A DNA stretch of 64,000 nt from assembly GCA_024282035.1 (NCBI GenBank), contig JAMWZR010000004.1:39553-103552 (forward strand), read 5' to 3'. The position numbers and the translations under genes were made by a program. Source of the stretch: Nitrosomonas sp. Its GTDB lineage: Bacteria; Pseudomonadota; Gammaproteobacteria; Burkholderiales; Nitrosomonadaceae. The notes under the pieces were generated by a model. That model was not told the origin of the DNA, did not search any database, and saw only the letters and a program-made list of their open reading frames with translations. Positions 8,254 to 16,665 of this stretch are shown one piece after another (within the stretch, counting starts at the first letter, position 1; the number at the start of each line of letters is the position of its first letter).

Positions 8254-9166
8254 CGTGACGTTGTCTGATGATGTAGATTGGTCTTTGCTTGCTTTCACTG
8301 TAGATGCGACCGATATATTCTCCCAGGACACCGATGCCCATCAGCTGGATTCCGCCAAGAAAAAGGATGGCGGTGAGCAGCGAGGCATAACCAGGCACAT
8401 CGATACCAAACAGCAATGTTTTGATGATGATCCAGCAACCGTATACCAAAGCAAGCAGTGCCACGGTAAATCCGGCATAAACCCAAACTGTCAAAGGTGC
8501 GGTGCTGAAACTGGTGATCCCTTCTAGTGCTAAGATCCACAAGCGTTTTGTATTGAAAGACGATTTTCCAGATTTGCGTGATTCCACGGTGAAATCAAGG
8601 ATGGTGTGTTTGAATCCAACCCAGGCAAATAGTCCTTTCATGAAGCGCCGACGCTCGGGCAAGCTTCGCAAGGCCTTGATCACGCGTTTGTCCATCAGGC
8701 GAAAATCACCAACATCGCGTGGAATTTCACATTCCGAGATGTGGTTATGCAGACGATAGAACCACTGCGTGATCCTGCGTTGCACGAAGTGATCTGTATT
8801 TCGGGAGGTACGTCGTGCCAGGACGATATCGATGCCACTTTCCCACTCCCGGACCATGTCAATGATCAGTTCTGGAGGATGCTGCAGATCAGCATCGATT
8901 GGAATGACTGCATCGCCCGTGGCGGAATCGATACCGGCAGTGAGTGCCGCTTCCTTGCCGAAGTTGCGTGATAGTTCCAGTATCGTGATGCGGGGATTGT
9001 GTGCCGCATGTCGAAGGAGTGTTGCCAGGGTGTTGTCTGTGCTGCCGTCGTCAATACAGATGATTTCATGGTGATACGCTTGCAGTTTCAATAGAGTGGA
9101 TTCCAGTCTGTCAAAAAAGGCATCGAGATTGCTAGCTTCATTGAAGCAGGGGACCACGATAGACAA
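8225..9166 (-). CDS. gtrB: GT2 glycosyltransferase, GtrB/DPM1-like
   Basis: A 313-residue polyprenyl-phosphate glycosyltransferase. The GT-A catalytic part has IVVPCFNEASNL at the N-terminus, IICIDDGSTDNT near residue 37 and DADLQHPPE near 90. RRFMKGLFAWVGF and SGKSSFN follow, as in GtrB and dolichol-phosphate mannosyltransferases. Two C-terminal hydrophobic helices (about 230-250 and 262-285) anchor it to the inner membrane. It would load a sugar onto undecaprenyl phosphate at the cytoplasmic face. The start appears to be TTG at 9166: an in-frame TAA lies upstream and no ATG or GTG lies between. It is the first gene of the gtr-like trio. Confidence 0.85.
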   Translation of the reverse strand: MSIVVPCFNEASNLDAFFDRLESTLLKLQAYHHEIICIDDGSTDNTLATLLRHAAHNPRITILELSRNFGKEAALTAGIDSATGDAVIPIDADLQHPPELIIDMVREWESGIDIVLARRTSRNTDHFVQRRITQWFYRLHNHISECEIPRDVGDFRLMDKRVIKALRSLPERRRFMKGLFAWVGFKHTILDFTVESRKSGKSSFNTKRLWILALEGITSFSTAPLTVWVYAGFTVALLALVYGCWIIIKTLLFGIDVPGYASLLTAILFLGGIQLMGIGVLGEYIGRIYSESKQRPIYIIRQRHDGTQTHVKP

Positions 9167-9256
9167 AATGCTGGGCGGTGAACTGGAAAAGACTGCTGAT
9201 TTCGTACTGGAAATTTAGATGCCTCTCGCTGTTTGACTGGTGAATATAGCAAAATA

Positions 9257-9273
9257 GATTGCGACGAGCAATC
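9257..9273 (-). terminator. Rho-independent terminator candidate after the AlkA-like gene
   Basis: On the minus strand a perfect 6-bp stem, GATTGC/GCAATC, with a 5-base loop is followed by TATTTT. It lies 24 bases beyond the alkA-like stop and upstream of the gtrB-like gene, so it would separate the two transcripts. The stem is short, so strength is uncertain. Confidence 0.5.
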
Positions 9274-9296
9274 AAGTGTTGGTTTCTGAAGGGTTT

Positions 9297-9914
9297 TTAA
9301 TATTCAACAGGTAATGGATCCAGACTGCGCCATAAGTACCAGGTGGCTACCGAGCACCAGGGGTGCCATGCCTGTGCAATGGCTAACATGTTGCTTTTAT
9401 TTGCTGGTTGACTGTTGAGATAGTGCTGGCTGATTGCGCGCTGTAGACCGATATCATCCAACGGCAGGATATTCGGACGTTGCAAGTGGAAGATCAGAAA
9501 CATTTCAGCCGTCCAGCGACCAATGCCTTTTACCTGCACAAGCTTGTCGATGACGGCTTGATCATCCATTGCAGTCCATTCGGTTTCATTCAGAGTGCCA
9601 TCCAAGAATTGCCGTGACAGATCCTTCAGATAAATGATTTTTCGTGCAGAGAGTCCGCAGGCGCGAAGTCGATCTGGTTCCGCATCAGTAATGGATAGTG
9701 GCGACAAACTTGGAAGAGCCATGATAAAGCGTTGCCAGACACTTTCAGCAGCCTTGACGGAAATTTGTTGGCCAACGATTGAGCGTGCCAGGGTTGTAAA
9801 AGAACACCCTCGGGATACCAGTGTCGCATTCTCAAATTGGTGTATCAGTTGCTGCATGATTGGATCGCATGCGGCTAGATCTTGTGTCGCCTGTTTCCAG
9901 TATGTTGGTGTCAT
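9297..9914 (-). CDS. DNA-3-methyladenine glycosylase II (AlkA-type, HhH-GPD)
   Basis: A 205-residue base-excision repair enzyme of the helix-hairpin-helix GPD superfamily, which removes alkylated purines from DNA. SIVGQQISVKAAESVW sits near residue 45. The hairpin motif LVQVKGIGRWTAEMFLIF is at about 127-144. The catalytic aspartate lies in NILPLDDIGLQRA, about 20 residues later. There is no Fe-S cysteine cluster and no N-terminal AlkA beta domain, so it resembles the compact bacterial and yeast Mag-type enzymes (about 200 residues). It is transcribed away from the mraZ promoter region and seems to be a single-gene unit with its own terminator. Confidence 0.85.
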   Translation of the reverse strand: MTPTYWKQATQDLAACDPIMQQLIHQFENATLVSRGCSFTTLARSIVGQQISVKAAESVWQRFIMALPSLSPLSITDAEPDRLRACGLSARKIIYLKDLSRQFLDGTLNETEWTAMDDQAVIDKLVQVKGIGRWTAEMFLIFHLQRPNILPLDDIGLQRAISQHYLNSQPANKSNMLAIAQAWHPWCSVATWYLWRSLDPLPVEY

Positions 9915-10127
9915 GGGTTACATCGGGGTGAGAACTATACGATTCTGACAGTTTGCATGCTTTCCATGAGTCAAACAAGGCGAGCTGCCATTTTTTGCAG
10001 ATAAATGACAATTTACATTCAATTATTTTCTTATCTACATTATTTTTTTTGATGTTTTTAATTTTAATGCGTGTCAAATATTACATTTAAGTCTTTGTCG
10101 TGAAACTACAAACGTCTTTAGTTCAAC

Positions 10128-10156
10128 TTGACTATCCCATTTTTTTTGATTAAAGT
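10128..10156 (+). promoter_or_regulatory. dcw cluster promoter (Pmra)
   Basis: A sigma70-like promoter: TTGACT at 10128-10133, a 17-base spacer, then TAAAGT at 10151-10156. It lies about 70 bases upstream of mraZ and immediately upstream of, and overlapping, the TGGG boxes. Position and spacing match the known Pmra of other proteobacteria. The -35 matches five of six consensus bases and the -10 matches four of six. Confidence 0.7.
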
Positions 10157-10190
10157 GGGAAGGAGTGGGGGAATGTGGGGAAAAATGGTT
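10155..10190 (+). promoter_or_regulatory. MraZ operator: TGGG repeats on a 10-bp period
   Basis: TGGG occurs at 10156, 10166 and 10176, exactly one helical turn apart, and a degenerate fourth copy (TGGT) is at 10186. MraZ proteins bind such TGGGN direct repeats with 5-base spacers near the mraZ promoter and autoregulate the division cluster. The array overlaps the 3' end of the -10 and the presumed start site, so bound MraZ should block initiation. Confidence 0.85.
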
Positions 10191-10226
10191 TAACCCGATA
10201 ATTTCTTCTTAATTTGGGGAGACAGT

Positions 10227-10673
10227 ATGTTTCGTGGCGTCACGCAACTTAGTCTGGATGCGAAAGGTAGACTTGCGATACCTGCAAAATACCGCGCCGA
10301 ACTAATGTCTTCCTGTGCAGGATGTTTGATCATCACAGTTGATCCTTCGCGGTGCTTACTGATTTATCCTCAACCAGCGTGGGAACCGATAGAACAAAAA
10401 CTCAATAATCTTCCAAGTTTTGAAACGAAAACCCGCAATTTGCAAAGGTTGCTGGTTGGTAATGCCAGTGATGTCGAGATGGATGCCGCCGGGCGTGTCT
10501 TGGTGCCGCCGCCATTGCGGCAATTTGCAAGTTTGTCTAAAGAAGTCGTATTGGTTGGTCAGGGTACAAAATTTGAATTGTGGGATGAGTCGAAATGGAA
10601 TCAACAGATTGAAGTTGCACTTGATTTCGATAGTGGTGCTATGCCGCCCGAGTTAAATGGGTTTTCCCTGTAA
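10227..10673 (+). CDS. mraZ: Transcriptional regulator MraZ
   Basis: A 148-residue AbrB-fold DNA-binding protein that represses its own promoter and thereby the division and cell-wall cluster. Both halves of the swapped-hairpin repeat are present, each with the family DxxxR motif: SLDAKGRLAIPAKYR at about 9-23 and EMDAAGRVLVPPPLR near 85-99. Length is normal. A clear ribosome binding site (ggggaga) precedes the ATG. It is the first gene of the dcw operon, 19 bases before rsmH. Its presumed operator is intact at 10155-10190, so feedback control is likely. Confidence 0.95.
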   Translation: MFRGVTQLSLDAKGRLAIPAKYRAELMSSCAGCLIITVDPSRCLLIYPQPAWEPIEQKLNNLPSFETKTRNLQRLLVGNASDVEMDAAGRVLVPPPLRQFASLSKEVVLVGQGTKFELWDESKWNQQIEVALDFDSGAMPPELNGFSL

Positions 10674-10692
10674 TCGGGTTCTGCTTTAACGC

Positions 10693-11637
10693 ATGCATAT
10701 TTCGGTGTTGTTGCATGAAACGGTAGAAGCGCTCGCGATAAAGCCTAATGGAATCTATGTGGATGGGACTTTTGGGCGTGGTGGTCACAGTCGCATGATC
10801 TTGTCGTTGCTTGATGAGCGGGGTAGGTTGATTGCTTTGGATAAGGACCCTGCAGCCATTGCTTCCGGTGAGATGCTTCAGGATGAGCGCTTCAGTATTC
10901 ATCATTGCGGTTTCTCACTCATGCAACAGAAATTGCTGCAATTGGGTATTGAAGAGGTGGATGGTATTTTGCTGGACCTTGGGGTTTCATCCCCGCAATT
11001 GGAAGAGACGATACGCGGATTCAGTTTTCGTTTGGCCGGTCCGCTCGATATGAGAATGGACACGAGTCGTGGGCAAACCGCTGCGGAATGGTTGGCGGTG
11101 GTATCTGAAGATCAACTGGAAAGGGTGATAAGAGATTATGGCGAAGAACGGTATGCTCGGCAGATTGCAAGAGCGATTATTGTGGCAAGAGCGCGGCAGC
11201 CTATTGTTACCACATTACAACTTGCCGAGATTGTCGCAGCGGTCGTACGCGCGCGGCAGTCTCGGCGGGAAGCTGTCCGGCATCCGGCGACGCGCACTTT
11301 TCAGGCGATTCGGATTTATATCAATCAGGAGCTTGAAGAGCTGTCGTTAGCATTGCCGCAATGTGTTGATTTGCTGAAACCGGGGGGGAGATTGGTGATT
11401 ATTAGCTTTCATTCGCTCGAGGATCGTATGGTGAAACAATTTATACGCAAGGCATCCACTGTCGATGAACCGCCACGCGGTATTCCCATGATGGAAAGTG
11501 AAATACGGCGGCTGAGTAAACCGGCTTTAAAGCGAATAGGTCAGACAGTTCGTCCTGGAAGTGATGAAGTAGAGGAAAATGTAAGAGCGCGTAGCGCAGT
11601 TATGCGGGTAGCGGAAAAACAGTTTTATCCGGGGTAA
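10693..11637 (+). CDS. rsmH: 16S rRNA (cytosine-1402-N4)-methyltransferase
   Basis: A 314-residue SAM-dependent enzyme that N4-methylates C1402 in the ribosomal P site. HISVLLHETVEAL opens the protein, the SAM-binding YVDGTFGRGGHS is at about 20-31, and ILLDLGVSSPQL is near 95. RTFQAIRIYINQEL and LVIISFHSLEDR follow in the C-terminal half. All are signature blocks of MraW/RsmH. Its place between mraZ and ftsL is the universal dcw arrangement. ftsL begins five bases after its stop. Confidence 0.96.
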   Translation: MHISVLLHETVEALAIKPNGIYVDGTFGRGGHSRMILSLLDERGRLIALDKDPAAIASGEMLQDERFSIHHCGFSLMQQKLLQLGIEEVDGILLDLGVSSPQLEETIRGFSFRLAGPLDMRMDTSRGQTAAEWLAVVSEDQLERVIRDYGEERYARQIARAIIVARARQPIVTTLQLAEIVAAVVRARQSRREAVRHPATRTFQAIRIYINQELEELSLALPQCVDLLKPGGRLVIISFHSLEDRMVKQFIRKASTVDEPPRGIPMMESEIRRLSKPALKRIGQTVRPGSDEVEENVRARSAVMRVAEKQFYPG

Positions 11638-11641
11638 GCAA

Positions 11642-11944
11642 GTGTTCAAATTGAATATTGTGCTGATGTTGTTGATCATAGTATGTGCTTTGGGCGTCGT
11701 CACCTCGCAACATATGGCGCGCAAGCTGTTCATGGCTCTGGAAAAGGAGAAAGAGACCGAGCGTAAACTCGATGTGGAATGGGGCAGGTTGCAACTGGAG
11801 CAGAGCACACTGGTCATGCACGGGCGCATTGAACGCATTGCGCGTGAACAGTTGAATATGCAGGTGCCATCTGCCACAAGCATACAAATTGTATCCATTA
11901 GTTCTGCGAGTGAAGATTCAAGGATGAGAGGCTTGAAGCCATGA
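11642..11944 (+). CDS. ftsL: Cell division protein FtsL
   Basis: A 100-residue bitopic membrane protein with a short cytoplasmic start, one transmembrane helix (about residues 4-20, IVLMLLIIVCALGVVTS) and a periplasmic coiled-coil rich in K, E and R. FtsL joins FtsQ and FtsB to form the complex that activates FtsWI septal synthesis. Sequence conservation is low, so the call rests on size, topology and position between rsmH and ftsI. The start is GTG at 11642; no ATG lies near enough to keep the helix. The stop overlaps the ftsI start by four bases (ATGA). Confidence 0.9.
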   Translation: MFKLNIVLMLLIIVCALGVVTSQHMARKLFMALEKEKETERKLDVEWGRLQLEQSTLVMHGRIERIAREQLNMQVPSATSIQIVSISSASEDSRMRGLKP

Positions 11945-13665
11945 TACAAACGGAAAAACCGCAAATCAGACTGGCAACTTGGCGTTCATACGCGCTTTTT
12001 GCCTTGCTGGTTCTGGGATTTCTTGGTTTGATCGGTCGCGCAGTCTATCTGCAGGGTATGCAACACGATTTTCTCCAGGAGAAAGGAGAATCGCGCTATA
12101 GCCGCATCGTTGAAATGAATGCCGATAGGGGCATGATCACGGATCGCAATGGGCAAATACTGGCGATCAGCTCTCCGATTGCCTCAGTTTGTGCCGATCC
12201 GAAACTGACCAAAGTGTCTCCAGAACAGCTCAAGCAACTGGCAACCTTGTTGGAAACGAATAATAGCGATCTGGATGAGCGATTCAATCGGAAGAATTCC
12301 CGGTTTGTTTACTTGAAACGCCAAGTGATTCCGGAAATTGCCGACAAAGTGATGAAATTGAAAATTCCAGGTGTGTTTTTGACGCATGAATCCAAACGTT
12401 ACTATCCTGAACGTGAATTTGCTGCGCATGTGCTTGGATTTACGGACATCAACGATGTTGGGCAAGAAGGGGTTGAGCGTGGCTGGCAGGAAGTGCTTGC
12501 CGGTGAGCTGGGAAGCCGTCGCGTCATCAAGGATAATAAGGGTCGTATCGTGGAGGATATCGAGAACATCCGTTCACCGAAACCCGGACAAGACTTGATC
12601 CTGTCAATTGATCAGAGAATTCAGTATCGCGCACATACGGAGCTGGAAGAGGCGATCAGATTAAATAAGGCCAAGGCTGGCAGTATCGTTGTGCTGGACG
12701 CACAGAGTGGAGAGATTCTGGCTCTGACGAATTTGCCGGTTTACAACCCCAACCGGCGATCAACCATCAGTAGCGACAAGATTCGCAATCGGGCGTTGAT
12801 CGACACTTTTGAACCTGGCTCGACCATGAAGCCTTTTACTGTGGCCATAGCGCTGGAAGTGGGGAAGGTCAACGCCAATACGGTATTGCAGACAGCACCA
12901 GGGCAAATGCAGGTGGGTCGAAAAACCATACGCGATGTGAGCAACAAAGGGGAGTTGACGGTTGCCCAAATCATTCAGCAATCCAGTAATGTTGGAACTG
13001 CGAAAATAGCTCTGTCGCTGCCGCCTCAAACCATGTGGCAGATGTTCAATCGGTCCGGTTTTGGTACGAGTACGCAATCGGGTTTTCCCGGGGAGGTTGG
13101 TGGCATACTGCGTGCCTACAATTCCTGGAAACCTATCGAACAAGCCACCATGTCTTATGGTCACGGAATATCGGCAAGCCTGATGCAATTGGCGCGTGCT
13201 TATACCATCTTTGCCAGCGGCGGCGAATTGAAGCCCATATCACTATTGAAGCAGGATATGCCAGTGACCGGGCAGCGGGTGATATCGCGCGATACGGCCA
13301 AAGCTATGAGTTATATGCTTGAGCTGGCGACAAAACCTGGCGGTACGGCGCCGCTGGCACAAATCAATGGTTATCGTGTCGCCGGAAAAACAGGAACGGC
13401 GCACAAACTGATCGATGGCCAATACGCCAAGAAAAGCTATATATCGACTTTCGTGGGTTATGCTCCGGCATCCAATCCTCGTTTGATCGTTGCCGTGATG
13501 ATCGATGAGCCTTCTGCTGGTAAATATTTCGGAGGAGCCGTTGCAGCGCCGGTTTTCAGCAATGTCATGGCAAGCGCCCTGCGCATCATGAATGTGGCGC
13601 CGGATGCGCCGGCCAACAATGTCATTACCTTTACCGCAACACCTGAAATGGACGATGAAGGATGA
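11941..13665 (+). CDS. ftsI: Penicillin-binding protein 3, septal transpeptidase
   Basis: A 574-residue class B PBP that cross-links septal peptidoglycan with FtsW. One N-terminal membrane anchor (about 15-38) is followed by the PBP dimerisation domain (TDRNGQILA, VLGFTDINDVGQEGVE). The transpeptidase domain comes next, with the nucleophile in EPGSTMK (Ser near 294). SSN lies near 350 and VAGKTGTAHK near 482. All three active-site motifs are intact. The start overlaps ftsL and the stop overlaps murE, indicating coupled translation across the cluster. Confidence 0.96.
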   Translation: MIQTEKPQIRLATWRSYALFALLVLGFLGLIGRAVYLQGMQHDFLQEKGESRYSRIVEMNADRGMITDRNGQILAISSPIASVCADPKLTKVSPEQLKQLATLLETNNSDLDERFNRKNSRFVYLKRQVIPEIADKVMKLKIPGVFLTHESKRYYPEREFAAHVLGFTDINDVGQEGVERGWQEVLAGELGSRRVIKDNKGRIVEDIENIRSPKPGQDLILSIDQRIQYRAHTELEEAIRLNKAKAGSIVVLDAQSGEILALTNLPVYNPNRRSTISSDKIRNRALIDTFEPGSTMKPFTVAIALEVGKVNANTVLQTAPGQMQVGRKTIRDVSNKGELTVAQIIQQSSNVGTAKIALSLPPQTMWQMFNRSGFGTSTQSGFPGEVGGILRAYNSWKPIEQATMSYGHGISASLMQLARAYTIFASGGELKPISLLKQDMPVTGQRVISRDTAKAMSYMLELATKPGGTAPLAQINGYRVAGKTGTAHKLIDGQYAKKSYISTFVGYAPASNPRLIVAVMIDEPSAGKYFGGAVAAPVFSNVMASALRIMNVAPDAPANNVITFTATPEMDDEG

Positions 13666-15212
13666 GTGTCATGGCCATCAAGCGCAAACCTCCAAAATTG
13701 TTTGATATACACTGTCTGAGTGAACTGGGGGTCGATATCCGTAATCTTCAGGTCGATAGCCGGCGTATTCAGCCTGGCGATACATTCCTGGCTTATGCAG
13801 GCGAAAAACAGGATGGCCGGCATTACATTTCCCAGGCCATAGCAGCTGGTGCCAATGCTGTTTTGTGGGATCCCCAGGATTTTTTATGGGATTCGCGCTG
13901 GTCGGTTCCATCGCTTGCCATCCATGAACTCAAAGCCAGAGCCGGAGAAATAGCCAGTTATGTTTATGGTCAGCCGTCACAGAAATTATGGACGATTGGA
14001 ATTACGGGAACCAACGGTAAGACTTCATGCAGTCACTGGTATGCCCAGGCAATGAATGAATTGCAGAAGAAAACGGCAATCATAGGCACACTGGGTAACG
14101 GTTTTATTCCTGCGCTTGAAGCTGCAAGTAATACCACGCCGGATGCAACTGTATTGCAGCAGGCGCTGGCGACTTATGCGCAACAGGGTGCGGAAAATGT
14201 GGTCATGGAAGTGTCCTCGCACGGTATCGTGCAAGGCCGCGTCAACGGTACGACCTTTTCCGTGGCAGTGCTAACCAATTTGTCGCGCGATCATCTGGAC
14301 TATCATCGGGATATGGACGCGTATGCAGCAGCAAAGGCGCGCTTGTTTTTTTGGTCAGGACTGAAGTTTGCGGTAATCAACATGGACGATGTGTTGGGTG
14401 TGGAGCTATCGCGCCAGCTTGCCGGCAAACTAACCCGAATTATCGGCTATGGATTCCACTATCCCGAATTGGGTTGCTACTCGACACATTTCAGTATGGT
14501 TTATGGCTCCAATCTGCGAGCCAGTGTGGACGGTGTCGAGTTTGACGTGGAATTTGAGGGACAGGTTGCACACCTGCAAGTCAATGTACTGGGCAAATTC
14601 AATGCCTATAACTTGCTTGCAGTGCTGGCGGCACTGTTGGCAAGCAACATTTCCCTGGTGTATGCAGCTCGTGCGCTGCAAAGAGTGCATGCTATTCCAG
14701 GCAGGATGGAAAAACACGTGGCTGCCAAACAGCCAATGATCATCGTGGATTATGCGCACACTCCAGATGCGCTGGAAAAGGTCCTGAATTCGCTGCAGGA
14801 CATGCTGAGATCGACAACCCGAAATCAAGTCGATCCGCCGAGATTGCATTGTGTCATTGGCTGTGGCGGCGATCGTGATCGTGGCAAGCGGGCCATGATC
14901 GGTGAGGTGGCAACACGTTTGGCCGATGCCGTGATTTTTACCAGTGACAATCCACGTTCGGAAGATCCGCTGCGAATCATTGATGACATAACCGCAGGTG
15001 CGCATGGTCGGCGGTATCAAGTCGAGGTCGATCGCGCTCTCGCGATTTATCAGGTTATCGATAACGCGCAGACAGGTGACATTGTCCTGGTGGCTGGCAA
15101 AGGACATGAGAAATATCAGGAGATTCGAGGGGAAAAGATCCCTTTCGATGACAATGAGGTGGTCAGACAGGTATTGCACGATCTGGCCGGTCAGTCGCGG
15201 GTGCGATCATGA
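13662..15212 (+). CDS. murE: UDP-MurNAc-L-Ala-D-Glu:meso-diaminopimelate ligase
   Basis: A 516-residue ATP-dependent Mur ligase adding the third stem-peptide residue in the cytoplasm. The ATP loop is GITGTNGKTSCSHW, near residue 110. NTTPDA and VMEVSSHGI follow in the central domain. In the C-terminal domain the DNPRSEDP motif (Asp about 429) specifies meso-diaminopimelate rather than lysine, as expected for a Gram-negative. The ATG overlaps the ftsI stop by four bases; a second ATG four codons in is possible. murF overlaps its end. Confidence 0.96.
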   Translation: MSVMAIKRKPPKLFDIHCLSELGVDIRNLQVDSRRIQPGDTFLAYAGEKQDGRHYISQAIAAGANAVLWDPQDFLWDSRWSVPSLAIHELKARAGEIASYVYGQPSQKLWTIGITGTNGKTSCSHWYAQAMNELQKKTAIIGTLGNGFIPALEAASNTTPDATVLQQALATYAQQGAENVVMEVSSHGIVQGRVNGTTFSVAVLTNLSRDHLDYHRDMDAYAAAKARLFFWSGLKFAVINMDDVLGVELSRQLAGKLTRIIGYGFHYPELGCYSTHFSMVYGSNLRASVDGVEFDVEFEGQVAHLQVNVLGKFNAYNLLAVLAALLASNISLVYAARALQRVHAIPGRMEKHVAAKQPMIIVDYAHTPDALEKVLNSLQDMLRSTTRNQVDPPRLHCVIGCGGDRDRGKRAMIGEVATRLADAVIFTSDNPRSEDPLRIIDDITAGAHGRRYQVEVDRALAIYQVIDNAQTGDIVLVAGKGHEKYQEIRGEKIPFDDNEVVRQVLHDLAGQSRVRS

Positions 15213-16597
15213 TGACGTTGCATGAGGCAGCTCGAGCCGTCCAATCGGAATGGGCGGGCGCCGATGTGCTGTTTACCTCGGTTAGTACGGACAGCCGAAC
15301 ATTGCATCCCGGCAGTCTGTTCATTGCGTTGAGTGGGGAACATTTTGATGGCACCCGATTTGTCGCAGGGGCAGCCGATCGGGGGGCTGTGGCAGCCATG
15401 ATCAATACCCAGACCAACATACAGGATCTACCAACACATTTACCCTTGATTCGTGTCAAGGATACGCGCCTTGCGCTGGGACAACTTGCAGCTTACTGGA
15501 GGAATCGATTTGCACTGCCTCTGATTGCGGTGACAGGAAGCAATGGTAAAACGACAGTCAAGGAAATGATTGCTGCGATATTACGCCAGGATGATCTAAC
15601 TCAGCATGAAGAAGGCGAAGGTTACGATCGTGTTCTCGTTACCGAGGGTAACCTGAACAACGATATTGGCGTGCCTCAGATGCTGCTGAGGCTGCGTCCG
15701 CATCATCGTTATGCCGTGATCGAGATGGGAATGAATCATGTGGGTGAGATTGCCTATTTGACGGATCTAGCCAGACCGGACGTGGCTGTGATTACCAATG
15801 CAGGCGCTGCCCATATCGAAGGACTGGGATCCGTAGATGCTGTTGCACGCGCCAAGGCCGAGATTTTTCAAGGATTGAGTGTGCATGGTACTGCAGTAAT
15901 CAACGCCGATGATGCCCACGCAGCATTGTGGCGTCGGTGTGCGGGGGCTCGTGAGATACTGGATTTTGGCTTGCGTGAGCACGCACGAGTTAGCGCAGAT
16001 TACGAGTTGTTGTCGTTGGCGAGCAGAGTTACGATGCATCTGCCGAAGGGCAATGCGGATGTCTTGCTGCAAGTATCGGGTGTACACAATATCTATAACG
16101 CCTTGGCCGCAGCGTCTGCAACGACGGCGCTGGGAGTTCGAACAGCTTGCATAGCTGCTGGGCTAGCGCATTTCCAGGGTGTGCCTGGGCGCTTGCAGAA
16201 AAAATCCGGGGTGCATCAAGCTTTGCTGATCGACGATACCTACAATGCTAATCCCGATTCGGTGAAAGCGGCATTGGCGGTTCTGGCGGCGACGAGTGGA
16301 AAAAAAATACTGGTACTGGGTGATATGGGCGAACTGGGTGCGTCGTCGGTCGATCTGCATCGCACCATAGGCAGAGATGCACGCCAGGCCGGACTGGATC
16401 GGTTATTGACCCTGGGTGAATTGAGCGCTTATGCAACCCAGGAATTTGGGCCAGGTGGACAGCACTTCGATTCGCTGGACGATTTGCTGGATGCAACGGA
16501 AAGCATGCTGGGCAGGGATGTCACCCTGCTTGTCAAGGGGTCGCGATTCATGCACATGGAACGTGTGGTTCGGCAACTGGAAAATAAACCTTCGTGA
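15209..16597 (+). CDS. murF: UDP-MurNAc-tripeptide:D-Ala-D-Ala ligase
   Basis: A 462-residue Mur ligase that adds D-Ala-D-Ala to complete the UDP-MurNAc-pentapeptide. The N-terminal domain has VSTDSRTLHPGSLFIAL, the ATP loop VTGSNGKTTVKEM is near residue 110, and NLNNDIGVPQMLL follows. IDDTYNANPDSVKAAL and LGDMGELG mark the C-terminal domain. The order murE-murF and the ATGA overlap are typical. A 58-base gap separates it from mraY, one of the few non-overlapping junctions in this part of the cluster. Confidence 0.96.
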   Translation: MMTLHEAARAVQSEWAGADVLFTSVSTDSRTLHPGSLFIALSGEHFDGTRFVAGAADRGAVAAMINTQTNIQDLPTHLPLIRVKDTRLALGQLAAYWRNRFALPLIAVTGSNGKTTVKEMIAAILRQDDLTQHEEGEGYDRVLVTEGNLNNDIGVPQMLLRLRPHHRYAVIEMGMNHVGEIAYLTDLARPDVAVITNAGAAHIEGLGSVDAVARAKAEIFQGLSVHGTAVINADDAHAALWRRCAGAREILDFGLREHARVSADYELLSLASRVTMHLPKGNADVLLQVSGVHNIYNALAAASATTALGVRTACIAAGLAHFQGVPGRLQKKSGVHQALLIDDTYNANPDSVKAALAVLAATSGKKILVLGDMGELGASSVDLHRTIGRDARQAGLDRLLTLGELSAYATQEFGPGGQHFDSLDDLLDATESMLGRDVTLLVKGSRFMHMERVVRQLENKPS

Positions 16598-16602
16598 GAT
16601 CA

Positions 16603-16665
16603 ATGGAAAACGCTAAATCCATATCGGACATCATTATGCAGCAAATGGGGTTTTCATGCTGTTAG
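16603..16665 (+). CDS. Possible 20-codon leader ORF overlapping the mraY start
   Basis: In the murF-mraY gap an ATG six bases after the murF stop opens a 20-codon frame. It ends with TAG ten bases inside mraY, in a different frame. Ribosomes finishing murF could reinitiate here and be delivered to the mraY start, whose own ribosome binding site is weak (gggg). The peptide resembles nothing I recognise. It may be chance. Confidence 0.25.
   Translation: MENAKSISDIIMQQMGFSCC

Larger units (their letters stand above)
9915..10226. other. Intergenic region between the AlkA-like gene and the dcw cluster
   Basis: This 312-base stretch holds no gene. Its centre, about 10000-10125, is strongly AT-rich. 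The right third carries the mraZ promoter and the MraZ operator, described separately. The AT-rich part could act as an UP element for the division-cluster promoter; that is inference from composition and position. Confidence 0.6.

Noticed and set aside
14430-15179. A 249-codon ORF antisense to murE
   Set aside because: It lies wholly opposite a well-conserved Mur ligase, has no ribosome site and reads as shadow sequence.
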